Source: VAZQ01 sp963702695
Lineage (GTDB): Bacteria; Pseudomonadota; Alphaproteobacteria; Rhizobiales; Xanthobacteraceae
Length of the DNA: 64,000 nucleotides
Direction of reading: 5' to 3'
NCBI GenBank assembly: GCA_963702695.1
Contig: CAVPDS010000010.1
Coordinates: forward strand, 186,001 to 250,000
This document shows positions 19,363-28,729 of the stretch, one piece after another (within the stretch, counting starts at the first letter, position 1; every line of letters starts with the position of its first letter). A model generated the notes under the pieces. That model was not told the DNA's origin and did no database searches. It was given only the letters and a program-made list of their open reading frames with translations. A program made the translations under genes and the position numbers.

Positions 19363-20370
19363 CTACGGACCCTCAAACTCCGGCATGACCTTGCGGCCGA
19401 ACAGGTCGATCGAATTCAGCGTTTCCGTGAGCGACAGGTCGCCGAACGCAAATTGCCCAACGATGTAGTTGCTCCCGGTCTCCTCCGCCTGCTGGCGCAG
19501 GAAGGCGATGACGGTCGCGGGCGAGCCCGCGACGCCCTGGCCGACCGCGGCCAATTCCTCGAAGGTTGGCGGGCGCGGATGGCGATTGATGCGGTGATGC
19601 TGGCGGCCGAGATGCGTGAAGCTCTTGTGCCAGACGGGGTAGGCGCGTCCGGCGATCGCGCGCGCCGCTGCGTCGGTCTCCGCGACTACGATGAATCGGC
19701 CGATACCCATCAGCGGCAAAGGCGCCTGGCCGCGCGCTTCATGCCAGGCCCCACGAAAGCTATCGAAGGCGGTGCGGATATCCCGCGCCGGGTCGAGTGC
19801 GATGACGTGCAGACCTTTGCGCGCCGCCCGGGCCGCGCTTTCCGGCGCGTGCACGCCGTACCAGACTGGAGGATAGGGCTTTTGAAAGGGCTCGAGCTCC
19901 ATCGGCACATTGTCGAACTTGAAGTGACGGCCCTGGTACGTGAGGTTCCGCTTGCTCAGCCCTTCGAGAATGACTTCGAGCGCTTCCGCGTAAACCTGCT
20001 CGGCTTCGTCGGGGCTTTGCCCGTAGAAGACAAGCTCGATCGGCGAGGAGCCGCGGCCGAAGCCGATGTCGAGGCGACCGCAGCTCATCTGGTCGAGCAT
20101 GCAGATCTCCTCGATCATCCGCAGCGGATGATAGAGCGGCAGCGCATAGACCATTGGTCCAAAGCGAAGCCGCTTCGTACGCTGCGCGATCGCGGAGAGA
20201 AAGACGCTTGGGCTCGGCGCCATGCCGAGCGGCGTCGAATGATGCTCGGCCACATGATAAGCGTAGAAGCCGTGCCGTTCGTATGCTTCGATGGTCTGCA
20301 GCCGCGCTTCGTAATAGTCTCGCAGCGGCAGATCGTGGCGATCGAGATGGTCGAAGACGCCGAATTTCAT
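19363..20370 (-). CDS. LLM class flavin-dependent oxidoreductase
   Basis: 335-residue bacterial-luciferase-like monooxygenase. It begins MKFGVFDHLDRHDLPLRDYY, with the conserved HVAEHHSTPLGMAPSPSVFL and RFGPMVYALPLYHPLRMIEE blocks. LDQMSCGRLDIGFGRGSSP is the usual flavin-phosphate loop region. Members use reduced FMN and oxygen. It lies nine bases before the old-yellow-enzyme gene stop, in the long minus-strand operon, so its FMNH2 partner may be encoded elsewhere. Confidence 0.9.
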   Translation of the reverse strand: MKFGVFDHLDRHDLPLRDYYEARLQTIEAYERHGFYAYHVAEHHSTPLGMAPSPSVFLSAIAQRTKRLRFGPMVYALPLYHPLRMIEEICMLDQMSCGRLDIGFGRGSSPIELVFYGQSPDEAEQVYAEALEVILEGLSKRNLTYQGRHFKFDNVPMELEPFQKPYPPVWYGVHAPESAARAARKGLHVIALDPARDIRTAFDSFRGAWHEARGQAPLPLMGIGRFIVVAETDAAARAIAGRAYPVWHKSFTHLGRQHHRINRHPRPPTFEELAAVGQGVAGSPATVIAFLRQQAEETGSNYIVGQFAFGDLSLTETLNSIDLFGRKVMPEFEGP

Positions 20371-20379
20371 GGCGCGGGC

Positions 20380-22098
20380 TTAGCATGTCCGGGTGGCGGG
20401 GAGGAAGGCGGCCTCGAAGGCGCTCGCAATCGCCGCCTTGCTCTTGCCGGGCTGCGCGGCGTCGCCGATCGCCAGGCTCACCTGCCCGGGTCTGGCGAGG
20501 TGCATGAAGCGATGAGCAGTTCGCCGGCGTGCGCGATAGTAGAACCAGTCGCGAAATCGCGGTGACGACAACAGGCGCGACAACACGGGCCAACGACCCA
20601 CGCCGCGGTCGAGCAGCGACTTCGCCGTCGGTCCGAGCCCGAAACGATATGCCGCGCCGGTCGCGATGATAATCCGTCCAAACGGAGCCAGCACTTCCGG
20701 CGAACGATCGATATCAGTCGCGAACCGGAAGGTGACGCCCTTGCGCACGCAAGCGGCGACGAGATCGGCGATGTAGTGGTCGAAGCTTCGCTGATTGGCC
20801 GTGACCTCCTGGAACATGGGTGCCTTGCCGGCGTAGCGAAATGCGCCGCCGGCGTGCTTCTCCTTCTCGAAGACCGTCACCTCGTTGGCGTCGGCGACCA
20901 GCGACGCATAGGTCAGGCCGGCTGGCCCGGCGCCGATCACCGCGATGCGTTCGTTGCACGGTGTCGCACGATCGGCAAACCACGTCTCGCGGCCAGCGGC
21001 GGCATTGACGACGCAGCCGATGCCAGCGCCGCCGCGCATTTCATTGATGCAGGTATTGCAGGCGAGGCAGCGGCGGATTGGCTCGTCACGGCGGAGCTTC
21101 TCGACCCATTGCGGATCGGCAATCAGCGTGCGGCCGAGCGCGATGAAATCGGCCTTTCCCTCCGTTATCGCATCAGTTGCGATTTTGGGGTCGCCGAGAC
21201 GCCCCACCGCGATCACCGGCACTTGCACCGCCTGCTTCACGTCGGCGGCATAGTTGAGAAAACGCGCATCCGGCTCCGACATTGGCGGCAGCACGATCTG
21301 CGACGAAGGCAGCGAGCGATAGTGCCCGGCGCTGATGTGGAGGGCATCCGCGCCCGCCTCCGCCGCCCAGATCGCAATTTGCTTGCCCTCAGCGAAGGGC
21401 AAGCCGCCCGGGAAGAAATCCTCCACCGAGAGCCGATAGATCACCGGCATCCCCGGCACCGCGGCTTTGATCGCGCGCAGCACGCCGAGGCCGAAGCGGG
21501 CGCGGTTTTCCAGGCTACCCCCGTAATTGTCGCGACGCCGGTTCTCGAACGGCGCGTGGAACTGCGAGATCAGGTAACCGTGCGCGGCATGGATCTCCAC
21601 GCAGTCAAAGCCGGCGCGCTGCGCTCGCGCCGCCGCCGAAGCGAAAGCTTGCGTAGTCTGCACGATCCGCGCCTGAGTCATTTCTTCCGGAATGACGGTC
21701 TCCAGCGTGGTCTCATAGACCGGATGCGGGATCGCCGACGGCGCAATCGGTGTTTCGCCGCAAATATCATCGCGCGTGTGGCCGCCGCCGTGGCCGAGCT
21801 GGATCGAGGCCTTGGCGCCGCCGCGATGGATCGCATCGACGAGCTTTGTCAGGCCGGCGAGGAAACGCTCGTCATAGATGCCGACTTCGCGCCGGCGATG
21901 CCGCCCCACTTTTTCCGGCGACGCCATCTCGACGGTGATGAGGCCGACGCCGCCCTGCACGCGCGCCACGTAGTAGGCGACGGTTTCCTCGGTGACGTAG
22001 CCCTCGTCATTCGCCGTTCGTGTCGTCATCGGCGGCATGACGATGCGATTGGGGATTTCCAAATCGCCAATGCGCGCGGGAGTCAGGAGGATGTTCAT
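20380..22098 (-). CDS. NADH:flavin oxidoreductase, old-yellow-enzyme / 2,4-dienoyl-CoA reductase type
   Basis: 572 residues. The N-terminal FMN barrel (LLTPARIGDLEIPNRIVMPP, QLGHGGGHTRDD, HAAHGYLISQFHAPFENRR) is followed by a 4Fe-4S site CLACNTCINE...GCVVNA near residues 335-355. A second half has a dinucleotide fold, ERIAVIGAGPAGLTYASLV. This is the FadH-like layout, which reduces enoyl systems with NADH or NADPH. It is shorter than E. coli FadH (about 670), and the C-terminal nucleotide domain looks trimmed. ATG 22098 fits homologues; an upstream start at 22182 would run into the SDR gene. Confidence 0.88.
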   Translation of the reverse strand: MNILLTPARIGDLEIPNRIVMPPMTTRTANDEGYVTEETVAYYVARVQGGVGLITVEMASPEKVGRHRRREVGIYDERFLAGLTKLVDAIHRGGAKASIQLGHGGGHTRDDICGETPIAPSAIPHPVYETTLETVIPEEMTQARIVQTTQAFASAAARAQRAGFDCVEIHAAHGYLISQFHAPFENRRRDNYGGSLENRARFGLGVLRAIKAAVPGMPVIYRLSVEDFFPGGLPFAEGKQIAIWAAEAGADALHISAGHYRSLPSSQIVLPPMSEPDARFLNYAADVKQAVQVPVIAVGRLGDPKIATDAITEGKADFIALGRTLIADPQWVEKLRRDEPIRRCLACNTCINEMRGGAGIGCVVNAAAGRETWFADRATPCNERIAVIGAGPAGLTYASLVADANEVTVFEKEKHAGGAFRYAGKAPMFQEVTANQRSFDHYIADLVAACVRKGVTFRFATDIDRSPEVLAPFGRIIIATGAAYRFGLGPTAKSLLDRGVGRWPVLSRLLSSPRFRDWFYYRARRRTAHRFMHLARPGQVSLAIGDAAQPGKSKAAIASAFEAAFLPATRTC

Positions 22099-22120
22099 GG
22101 CACCGCCATGCTGCAGCGGA

Positions 22121-22903
22121 TCACAGCACCCCGATCTCCCCGCCGTCGAGATCAACCGTGGCGCCGTGCATCCAGGTCGCACGCGCGGACACGAGAAAGA
22201 CCACGAGGTCCGCTACGTCCTCGACCTTACCGAAACGAGTGATCCCGGCCTCGCGCGTGATGCGCTGGCGCACCGCAGCTTCGGTTTCCCCAGTCCGCTC
22301 CATTTCGCTCTTGATGCGCCGCCACTGGCGATTGGTCTCGACGAAGCTTGGGTGGATGCAGTTGACCTGCACGCCGTCGTCCTTGCCAAGATGGGCGAGC
22401 GCCTTGCTGAAGGCGGCGCAGGCGGCATTGACCGAGCTGCCGATGGTGAAGCTGGCCTCCGGTTTGCGCCCGCTGGTGCCGCCGATCGTGACGAGTGAGC
22501 CGTGGCGCGTCTTGAGCAGCGGCCAGCAAACGCGCGCGAGCCGCACATGCGCGAAAAATTTCAGCGCAAACCCCTCTTCCCAGTCGGCATCGGTGAGCGC
22601 GAAGAAATCGCCGCGCTTGGTGGTGCCGGCATTATTCACGAGGATGTCGAGCGCGCCGAATTCACGCTGCACAGTTTCGGCCAGCGTCTTCGCGGCGGCG
22701 TCGGCGCGCAGATCGGTCGCGACCACCGGCGCCCGCCGGCCCTGCGCCTCGATCGTCATTTTGACCTCGGCGAGTGCGGTTTCATCGCGCCCCGTGAGCA
22801 GGACGTCGCAGCCTTCCTGCGCGAGCGCCGTCGCGATGCCGCGTCCGATGCCGCGGCTGGCGCCGGTCACCAGCGCGGTCTTGCCCTTGAGGCCAAGTTC
22901 CAT
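22121..22903 (-). CDS. SDR family oxidoreductase with atypical active site
   Basis: 260-residue short-chain dehydrogenase fold. The cofactor motif TGASRGIGRGIA and NNAGTTKRGDF are intact. In the catalytic region the sequence SFTIGSSVNAACAAFSKALA aligns so that the Tyr and Lys of YxxxK fall on Gly and Asn. A conserved SDR-like C-terminus follows (VNCIHPSFVETNRQ). It may be a reductase with altered chemistry or a non-catalytic member. ATG 22903 was chosen; a GTG at 22942 overlaps the upstream stop. Confidence 0.85.
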   Translation of the reverse strand: MELGLKGKTALVTGASRGIGRGIATALAQEGCDVLLTGRDETALAEVKMTIEAQGRRAPVVATDLRADAAAKTLAETVQREFGALDILVNNAGTTKRGDFFALTDADWEEGFALKFFAHVRLARVCWPLLKTRHGSLVTIGGTSGRKPEASFTIGSSVNAACAAFSKALAHLGKDDGVQVNCIHPSFVETNRQWRRIKSEMERTGETEAAVRQRITREAGITRFGKVEDVADLVVFLVSARATWMHGATVDLDGGEIGVL

Positions 22904-22938
22904 CCCCTGCGTCTCCCCTCGGTGCCGCCGCGCCGGAC

Positions 22939-24393
22939 TCACAAACGGTCAAGCAGCGGCAAGCTCAGCGCCGCGTCGACAAGCGCCTTCGCCCGTTTGT
23001 AATCGTAGAATCTGTTGACGTTCTGTTTTACCAAAAAAGACGCGCCGCCGTAAAACTTCTCATATTGCTGATGGCGGCTGCCGAATTCGGAGCCGATGAA
23101 ATCCCAGACCAGCCGCATCAGCGCGACGCGCCCCTTGGCGTCGAGCGAGGCCGAGCCCATGTAGCGCTCCATCACCGCGGCGGTGTCCGGGTTGTCAAAA
23201 TCCGCCTGTGACGACGGCAGCGTGATCATCGCCGAACCCGAGAGCTCGCGGACGATTTCGAGCATCCGGCCGTTGAGCTCCGATTGCAGCGCCATTGCCG
23301 CGTAGAGGGTCGTGCACGAGGGCCACAGCACGCCGTCTTCGATGGTTGCGGCGACTTCCTGCGCGAGCAGCATCGACTCGTAAACCGTCGCCAGCGCCGC
23401 TAGCTCGCCCATGACGATCTGGACCGGCGGTTGGGCGTCGTTGCCGGTCAACTCGTTCATTTTCTTGGCGAGGCCCATCATGAAGCGCAACTTGGTCACA
23501 TAGCGGACCTGCGCTTGATGATTGCCGAGCGCGTGCGCCGGGGTCTTCCACCACTGATCACGGCAGATTTCGAGATTGCGATAGATGAAGACGTGCTCCC
23601 AGGGCACGAACACGTTGTCGAAGATGACGTAGCTGTCCGATTCGTCGAAGCGGCTGCTCAGCGGATAGTCGATGGCATTCTCGCCGCGCGGGGCGAATGG
23701 GCGCCGCGGATAGAGCTTCAATCCCGGCGCGTTGATCGGAATGGCGACGCCGTTGGCGTAATTCTCGTCGCCGGGTTGGAGCGGGTGGATGCAGCTCAGA
23801 TAGACGTAGTCGGAAAATACGCCCCCGGTCGCAAGCTGTTGCGCACCGGAAATCACGATTCCGTCGTCGCGCTCCTTCACGACGCCGGCGTGTAGCGTCG
23901 GGTCGCTCTGCTTGTGAGCGGGCTTGCTGCGGTCGATCTGCGGCGGGACGATCGCATAGCTGAGATAGAGGTGCTCATCGCGAATGCGTTCGTAAAACGC
24001 CAGGATATTATCGGCAAAGGACTGCCCGGCGCCGGCAAACACATGCGGCGCCGCTGCGTAGCCGCAGAAAAATCCGGCGACGTGGTCGAGCGTGCGTCCC
24101 ATCAGGCCGAAGGTCGCCTCGGCCCAGGTCTCAGAGAACAGCCGCCGTTCGCGCAGATCGGCATGCGTTTTTGGAATTTGATAGGCGCGCAGCACCGGCG
24201 CCCCGGTTTTGGGCGAGGTGAAGGTCATCCGCTCGCGCAGCTCCGGTACCGCAGCGATATCGTAGAGGCGCGCCAGCGACCGCGCGGCTTCGCGGAACGC
24301 CGGGTGCTGCGTGACGTCCTTGACCTGATCGCCCTCGAGAAAAATCCGCCGACCATCCCGCAGCGATTGCAGATAGTCAGTGCCGGTCCTCAT
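22939..24393 (-). CDS. 4-hydroxyphenylacetate 3-hydroxylase (HpaB) family protein
   Basis: 484 residues with the HpaB/4-hydroxybutyryl-CoA dehydratase acyl-CoA-dehydrogenase-like fold. MRTGTDYLQSLRDGRRIFLEGDQV is the family start. GRTLDHVAGFFCGYA, AIVPPQIDRSKPAHKQ, DGIVISGAQQLATGG and FVPWEHVFIYRNLE follow in order. These two-component monooxygenases use FADH2 from a separate reductase to ortho-hydroxylate phenols. No HpaC-type reductase is adjacent. It lies among UbiD, OYE and SDR genes, which suggests aromatic acid degradation. Confidence 0.9.
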   Translation of the reverse strand: MRTGTDYLQSLRDGRRIFLEGDQVKDVTQHPAFREAARSLARLYDIAAVPELRERMTFTSPKTGAPVLRAYQIPKTHADLRERRLFSETWAEATFGLMGRTLDHVAGFFCGYAAAPHVFAGAGQSFADNILAFYERIRDEHLYLSYAIVPPQIDRSKPAHKQSDPTLHAGVVKERDDGIVISGAQQLATGGVFSDYVYLSCIHPLQPGDENYANGVAIPINAPGLKLYPRRPFAPRGENAIDYPLSSRFDESDSYVIFDNVFVPWEHVFIYRNLEICRDQWWKTPAHALGNHQAQVRYVTKLRFMMGLAKKMNELTGNDAQPPVQIVMGELAALATVYESMLLAQEVAATIEDGVLWPSCTTLYAAMALQSELNGRMLEIVRELSGSAMITLPSSQADFDNPDTAAVMERYMGSASLDAKGRVALMRLVWDFIGSEFGSRHQQYEKFYGGASFLVKQNVNRFYDYKRAKALVDAALSLPLLDRL

Positions 24394-24436
24394 CGCCGCT
24401 TTTCCATGGCCTTGCGCGCAACGGTGTTGCGTAGCG

Positions 24437-25432
24437 TCAGTTTCCGATCAGGCCGAGCGCCTTCGCGCGGGCGCTGGTGTCGATAATGCGAGCAGGATCG
24501 AACGGCTTGTCCATGTTGCCGGTCTTGACCAGCAGGTCCTGCATCCACCTGAGCTTGTCGGCAGGGACCGGCATTTCCGGATCGATGGCGGAATATTTCT
24601 TCACCTCGTCGAAGATATAACCGGCGCGCGGATCGTCGGCCTTGGCGCCGGTGATCTGATGCGCTAGCGCCACCACCTTGTCGCGGTTCGCCAACGCATA
24701 ACGCAGCCCCTCGATCTCAGCCGCAAGGAAGTGCGCCACGTCGTCGCCGCGTTGCGCCAGCGTGCGCGTGTTGGTGTAGATGCAGAAGCGCAGATAATTG
24801 GGCACGGCCTCTTTGGCGTGAACCAGCAGCTTCATGCCGTCTTTGTTCGCCAGCGGCACCAACTCCGTCGACGCCGCCGCCGCATCGACCACGCCGCCGA
24901 CGAGCGCCCGGAAGCGATCGTTGTCGCTGCCCATGACAGCGAATTTCACGTCCGACGCCGTGAGTCCATTCTGTTCGAGCACGGCGCGCGCGAGCAGGTC
25001 GGGCAGGGCGCCCGGTGCCGAAATCGCAAAGGTCTTGCCTTTGAGATCCTTTGGGGTGGTGATGTTGGGCCGAGCGAAAATTCCGTAAGTGAGGATCGGC
25101 CAATAGCAGCCAACGATCTTGATCTCGGCACCGTGCGAGGCCGCAATCATCGGGCCGCCCGGATTACCCTCGTAGCTGTCGAGCTCGCCGGCCAGCATCG
25201 CGCGCAGCGCCAGGGCATCACCCTTGAACTGCGGCATCTCGATCTTCAGTCCCTGCTTGGCCGCGAACCCGCCGTTGCCGGCCATGAACACGAAGCCGGC
25301 ATCGCTCTTGGCCTCGACGATGCCGTGACGCCAAGTTTTCAGTTGCTGCGCGGCAGCAGGCCCGGCGGCGAGCATCGTCACCACAAGGGCGACGGCGGCG
25401 CGGCGGGTGATCTTGCTCGATCCGATGTCCAT
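24437..25432 (-). CDS. ABC transporter substrate-binding protein (NMT1/SsuA-like)
   Basis: 331 residues. The Tat-like signal ITRRAAVALVVTMLAAGPAAAQ precedes a two-lobe NMT1/THI5-like binding domain: GFVFMAGNGGFAAKQGLKIEMPQF, GNPGGPMIAASHGAEIKIVG, ITTPKDLKGKTFAISAPGALPD. Such proteins feed NitT/TauT-type ABC importers for sulfonates, nitriles or pyrimidine-like compounds. No permease or ATPase is adjacent, so it must share a transporter encoded elsewhere. Genes on both sides are about 13-45 bases away, so it is in the operon. Confidence 0.85.
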   Translation of the reverse strand: MDIGSSKITRRAAVALVVTMLAAGPAAAQQLKTWRHGIVEAKSDAGFVFMAGNGGFAAKQGLKIEMPQFKGDALALRAMLAGELDSYEGNPGGPMIAASHGAEIKIVGCYWPILTYGIFARPNITTPKDLKGKTFAISAPGALPDLLARAVLEQNGLTASDVKFAVMGSDNDRFRALVGGVVDAAAASTELVPLANKDGMKLLVHAKEAVPNYLRFCIYTNTRTLAQRGDDVAHFLAAEIEGLRYALANRDKVVALAHQITGAKADDPRAGYIFDEVKKYSAIDPEMPVPADKLRWMQDLLVKTGNMDKPFDPARIIDTSARAKALGLIGN

Positions 25433-25445
25433 TAGGTAACTCCAC

Positions 25446-27116
25446 TCAACTGCGCTCGTCGCGCTCGACCGGTGCGTTCATTGCTACATCGCTCCGCCGC
25501 TGGTTCGCAAGGTTGCGGCCGAGCTCGAAGTATTCGCTGCGCACCGCCATCTCGGCCTGGCGAGCCAGCTCGGGCGGCCAATGGCCGAGATCGTAGCCGT
25601 GCCATGGTGACTGCGGCGTGAGCGGCGGAAGCCCGAGCCGCTCCCAGATCGCGCGTGCCTTCTCCATGAATTCGCGCTTGGGCAACGCGACCGGTGCGAA
25701 CGTTTGCTTGAGCGTTGCATTGATGAGTACGGCGGCGGTCTCGCCGTTGTCGCGCGGTCCGCGCGGTCCGTGGCCAGAGTCCTTGTGCGGCAGCATCTGG
25801 AGATCATGCTGCGGCTGGCAGCGGTAGGACATCGCCCACAGCAGTGCGTCGGCATTCTCGGGATCGATATCTTCGTCGACGGCGATGATCCATTTGCCGG
25901 CAAAGCGATGCAGGGCCGACGCGCCGTGCAGCGCGCGCCATATTTCCGTTTCGGGCGTACCACTCGCGAATTGGATCGCGATCACAGCATAGAGGCTGGT
26001 GAGCGGCTCGTGCATCGATACGCGCTTGACGCCTTTCACCGACATCACCGATTTCAGGTGATGGAGGTATACCGGCTCCATCGCGACGCGGCGGATGACG
26101 CTCGACTCGCTTGGAGTCACCTGGCTGATGAAGGACGTGAGGATGGGATTGCGCCGACGGGTGACCGCGGTCACGTCCATGAATGCGTTGTATTCCTGAA
26201 GGTTGACGTAGCCGTGCGACTCCCCGAAGGGCGCCTCCGGCTCCAGGAATTCCGTGTTGATGAAACCTTCGATGACGATCTCGGCCTCGGCTGGCACCAT
26301 GAGGTCGACGGTCTTTGCCCGCACCACATTGATCGGTCCGCCGGCAATGGCGCCGGCGACCGCAAGCTCGTCGAGGTTTTCCGGCATTTTCTGCACTGAC
26401 GCATAGGAGATCACCGGCGGGCAGCCGACCACCACCGCGCATGCAAGCGGCTCACCACGCGCCTTGCATTTTTCCCAATGGGCATAGATGCCGGCGCGCA
26501 GCTCAACCGACGGGTTCATGCCGAGCCGGCGCGGTGCTTTGAACTGGCCGCGATAATTGCCGACGTTCTGGATTCCCGTGTCGGGGTCCTTGGTGATGAA
26601 GTGCCCGGCCGAGAGATAAGGCGCGTTATCCCAGCCCGGCGTCGAAATCGGGACCGGCAAGCCGTCGAGCGCCGCACCTTCGCGGTCGAGACCCTCGCCC
26701 ATGATGACGATTTCCTGGCACGGCGCATCGGAAACGATGCGCGGCGGCACTGGATTGGCGATCGCCATGACCCAGGTCGCGCCGATGTCTTCGAGCGGCT
26801 TGCCGAAGCCGATCCGGTACACGTCGGGATTGGCGGCGAGACCCGCAACCAGCACGGCGATGTCATAGCTCCGGTCCTTGGAGTTGGTCGGCTGGGTGAA
26901 CAGGAACGCCTTGCGCTCGGGCTCCGGAATGCCGCCGCGGTACTGCCAGCGCACCAGCGGATGCATCTCGGTGTCCTTGTTGATCGGCTCGTCGATCACG
27001 TACAGCAGGCCGGCGCGCGCCAGCGCGAGCACGTGCTCGTGCAGATCGGCATAGGTGCGGGAATGTCTCGCAGGTCCGTCGCGGTAGAGGTCGAGCGCGT
27101 CGCGGCTCGTGAGCAT
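25446..27116 (-). CDS. UbiD family decarboxylase
   Basis: 556 residues. UbiD enzymes use prenylated FMN from UbiX for reversible decarboxylation of aromatic or unsaturated acids. NVGNYRGQFKAPRRLGMNPS fits the conserved N-x-G-x-YR region, and LEPEAPFGESHGYVNLQEY carries the paired Glu of the E-x-x-F-G-E motif. SQVTPSESSVIRRVAMEPVY and WIIAVDEDIDPEN are also family stretches. I chose the ATG at 27116 (GAGG four bases upstream). It is homologous to 51627-53231 (about a third to half identical by eye). No UbiX gene is in the window. Confidence 0.9.
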   Translation of the reverse strand: MLTSRDALDLYRDGPARHSRTYADLHEHVLALARAGLLYVIDEPINKDTEMHPLVRWQYRGGIPEPERKAFLFTQPTNSKDRSYDIAVLVAGLAANPDVYRIGFGKPLEDIGATWVMAIANPVPPRIVSDAPCQEIVIMGEGLDREGAALDGLPVPISTPGWDNAPYLSAGHFITKDPDTGIQNVGNYRGQFKAPRRLGMNPSVELRAGIYAHWEKCKARGEPLACAVVVGCPPVISYASVQKMPENLDELAVAGAIAGGPINVVRAKTVDLMVPAEAEIVIEGFINTEFLEPEAPFGESHGYVNLQEYNAFMDVTAVTRRRNPILTSFISQVTPSESSVIRRVAMEPVYLHHLKSVMSVKGVKRVSMHEPLTSLYAVIAIQFASGTPETEIWRALHGASALHRFAGKWIIAVDEDIDPENADALLWAMSYRCQPQHDLQMLPHKDSGHGPRGPRDNGETAAVLINATLKQTFAPVALPKREFMEKARAIWERLGLPPLTPQSPWHGYDLGHWPPELARQAEMAVRSEYFELGRNLANQRRSDVAMNAPVERDERS

Positions 27117-27129
27117 GTGGCCTCGGAGA

Positions 27130-27516
27130 TTATTTCTTGCTTTCGTCGTAGTAATGGATTTCGAACAGCATGCAACCGGTGTCGGATTTGAACGGGCCGT
27201 GATGGACGCCCGGTGGCCGGCAGGCATAGGTCGGCGCGTGAAAGCCTTCGCCGCCCCGGCCCTTGTCGTCGTTGCCCACGATCAGATCGCCGGAGAGGAG
27301 ATAGACCTCCTCCCAATGGTCGTGCACGAACGGCGCCGTGGTGTAGACACCCGGCGCGAAGCGCAAGAGCCGGGTGCGACTCCCCATCTTGCCGGTCTCA
27401 TCGAGATCGCTCGCGAGGATTTTCTGCTGGATGCCGGCGGGGTATCCAGCCGGCGTCTGCCAGCCGTCGGCCATGTCGACTCGGGTGAATTCGAGGTGAG
27501 GTTTGTTCATCGGCAT
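27130..27516 (-). CDS. Cupin domain-containing protein
   Basis: 128-residue single cupin. RLLRFAPGVYTTAPFVHDHWEEVYLLSGDLIVG has the first cupin motif (H-x-H, Glu), and YACRPPGVHHGPFKSDTGCMLFEIHYY has the second. It is the promoter-proximal gene of the operon, 13 bases before UbiD. Small ChrR-like cupins often act as isomerases, dioxygenases or accessory metal proteins; the role here is open. Confidence 0.85.
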   Translation of the reverse strand: MPMNKPHLEFTRVDMADGWQTPAGYPAGIQQKILASDLDETGKMGSRTRLLRFAPGVYTTAPFVHDHWEEVYLLSGDLIVGNDDKGRGGEGFHAPTYACRPPGVHHGPFKSDTGCMLFEIHYYDESKK

Positions 27517-28299
27517 CCGCTGGCCCTCGCTGAAACGGGTAAGGTAGCAGGCGAGGGGTGGATGTGGAAACTGCCAAAGGCGCAGGGCAAGAGTGCGTGA
27601 ACGTCCAGATTGCCGCCCGACGACAGACGTCGAGCTGGCCGTGGTCCCTGGGGAAGGAGTTGAACCGCCGGCCTCCTGAGACTGCCAGTCATCGGCTCCG
27701 GCCGGGCCACCTCGTTAGCGCGCAACAAGATCGACTGGGGGATATCTATGCCCAGCACTTGGGCGGTCTTGAGATTGATTACGAGCACAAGCCCGATGAT
27801 AATTCCTGGCTCCATTTCGCGGACTTAATCCTGTCGCCTAACGCTTAGGTTGTTGGGCGCTCCAGCAGATTTTCTGATGCTCCTGCTTAACCGCTTGGAG
27901 AAATGCCTTCATCTCCGCGGGAGACTTCAAATGGTGAACCCGCTTCGAAGATGACGCATCAGCGACAAGCTGCCTATACCTCGGCGTCAACCGGCGATGA
28001 CAGAGCCAAAGCACCCGGTAGCTGCTCAGCGTGCTGCTCCACACGGGGCTATTCTCTGGCCAGCCCTCCGGATTTTGAAAAAGGCCCTTGACGAGGCGTT
28101 TTGTGACCCACCAGTGATGCGTAAGAAGGGGCAGGTCAATGTAAACGAGCGTATCAGCTGCGGAGAACCGCTCTCAGGCCGACGCAATAGCGGTTCCTGC
28201 CGGGCGCGGTCATCAATCGCGGCCGAGAGACCGCGTGGGAGAAGCGATCGCCGACACCAAGGTCACGGTGGAAGAAAATCTAGGTGCAGGCGCCGGTTC
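27517..28299. other. 783-base gap with gene remnants
   Basis: No intact gene is convincing here. The interval contains the ABC_sub_bind remnant at 27699-27815. It also has a short minus-strand frame at 27838-28044 (GTG start, 68 residues, ending QEHQKICWSAQQPKR) that has no recognised family and no clear ribosome site. The rest is unrecognised and slightly lower in GC than the flanks. Confidence 0.5.
27699..27815 (-). pseudogene. C-terminal remnant of an ABC_sub_bind (COG2984-type) substrate-binding gene
   Basis: The frame reads VINLKTAQVLGIDIPQSILL followed by RANEVAR. This is the characteristic C-terminal end of rhizobial ABC_sub_bind proteins (consensus about NLKTAKALGLTIPPSLLARADEVIE). 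Only about 35 residues match, and the frame then continues past the normal stop into unrelated sequence, so it is a fragment and not a working gene. Confidence 0.6.
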
Positions 28300-28521
28300 C
28301 TATCGCCCGTAAGACGAGTCCCAGTACCACGGGTCATATGCTCCATGGTTTTGATCATAACCGCCCGTGGGTTTTGTGCGACGCGGCGCTGCACGATGGA
28401 CAACCGCCGTTTGTGGATGTTTGTGCGCCTTGATCTGGCGGTGCACTGTGACAGAGGTGGCGGCGTGCGCCGTGATGATGGTGGCGAACAGAAAGGCTGC
28501 TGTGATCAAGAAGCGGTTCAT
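28300..28521 (-). CDS. Small secreted hypothetical protein
   Basis: 73 residues. MNRFLITAAFLFATIITAHA is a clear signal peptide, leaving a mature peptide of about 53 residues rich in His, Pro and Lys and ending YDQNHGAYDPWYWDSSYGR. GGAGG lies 9 bases upstream of the ATG at 28521, which decides this start over the longer frame from 28650. I do not recognise the family. The aromatic C-terminal tail resembles other small alphaproteobacterial periplasmic proteins of unknown role. Confidence 0.6.
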   Translation of the reverse strand: MNRFLITAAFLFATIITAHAATSVTVHRQIKAHKHPQTAVVHRAAPRRTKPTGGYDQNHGAYDPWYWDSSYGR

Positions 28522-28729
28522 TGTCCTATCCTCCATTCGCGCTCCGCGTCCGCCGCCCGTCAAGTTGTGCCTTCTGGGAACGGCTCCACGCGCATTTGAG
28601 CGGCGCGAGATGCTGATCGGTGTGTTGGGTGCGGGCTTGCGAAAGTTCAATTGGTTACGAAGGCTTCAGGTTGGCGCTGCCACGGCCGGTGGGAATATCT
28701 GATCTTCGTGTAAGAGAGTTCTCGCACCC

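Noticed and set aside
20776..22242. 488-codon plus-strand frame
   Set aside because: It is antisense to the old-yellow-enzyme gene; its composition is that of a shadow frame.
27838..28044. 68-codon minus-strand frame as a gene
   Set aside because: GTG start, no ribosome site, no family; kept only as a note in the gap description.
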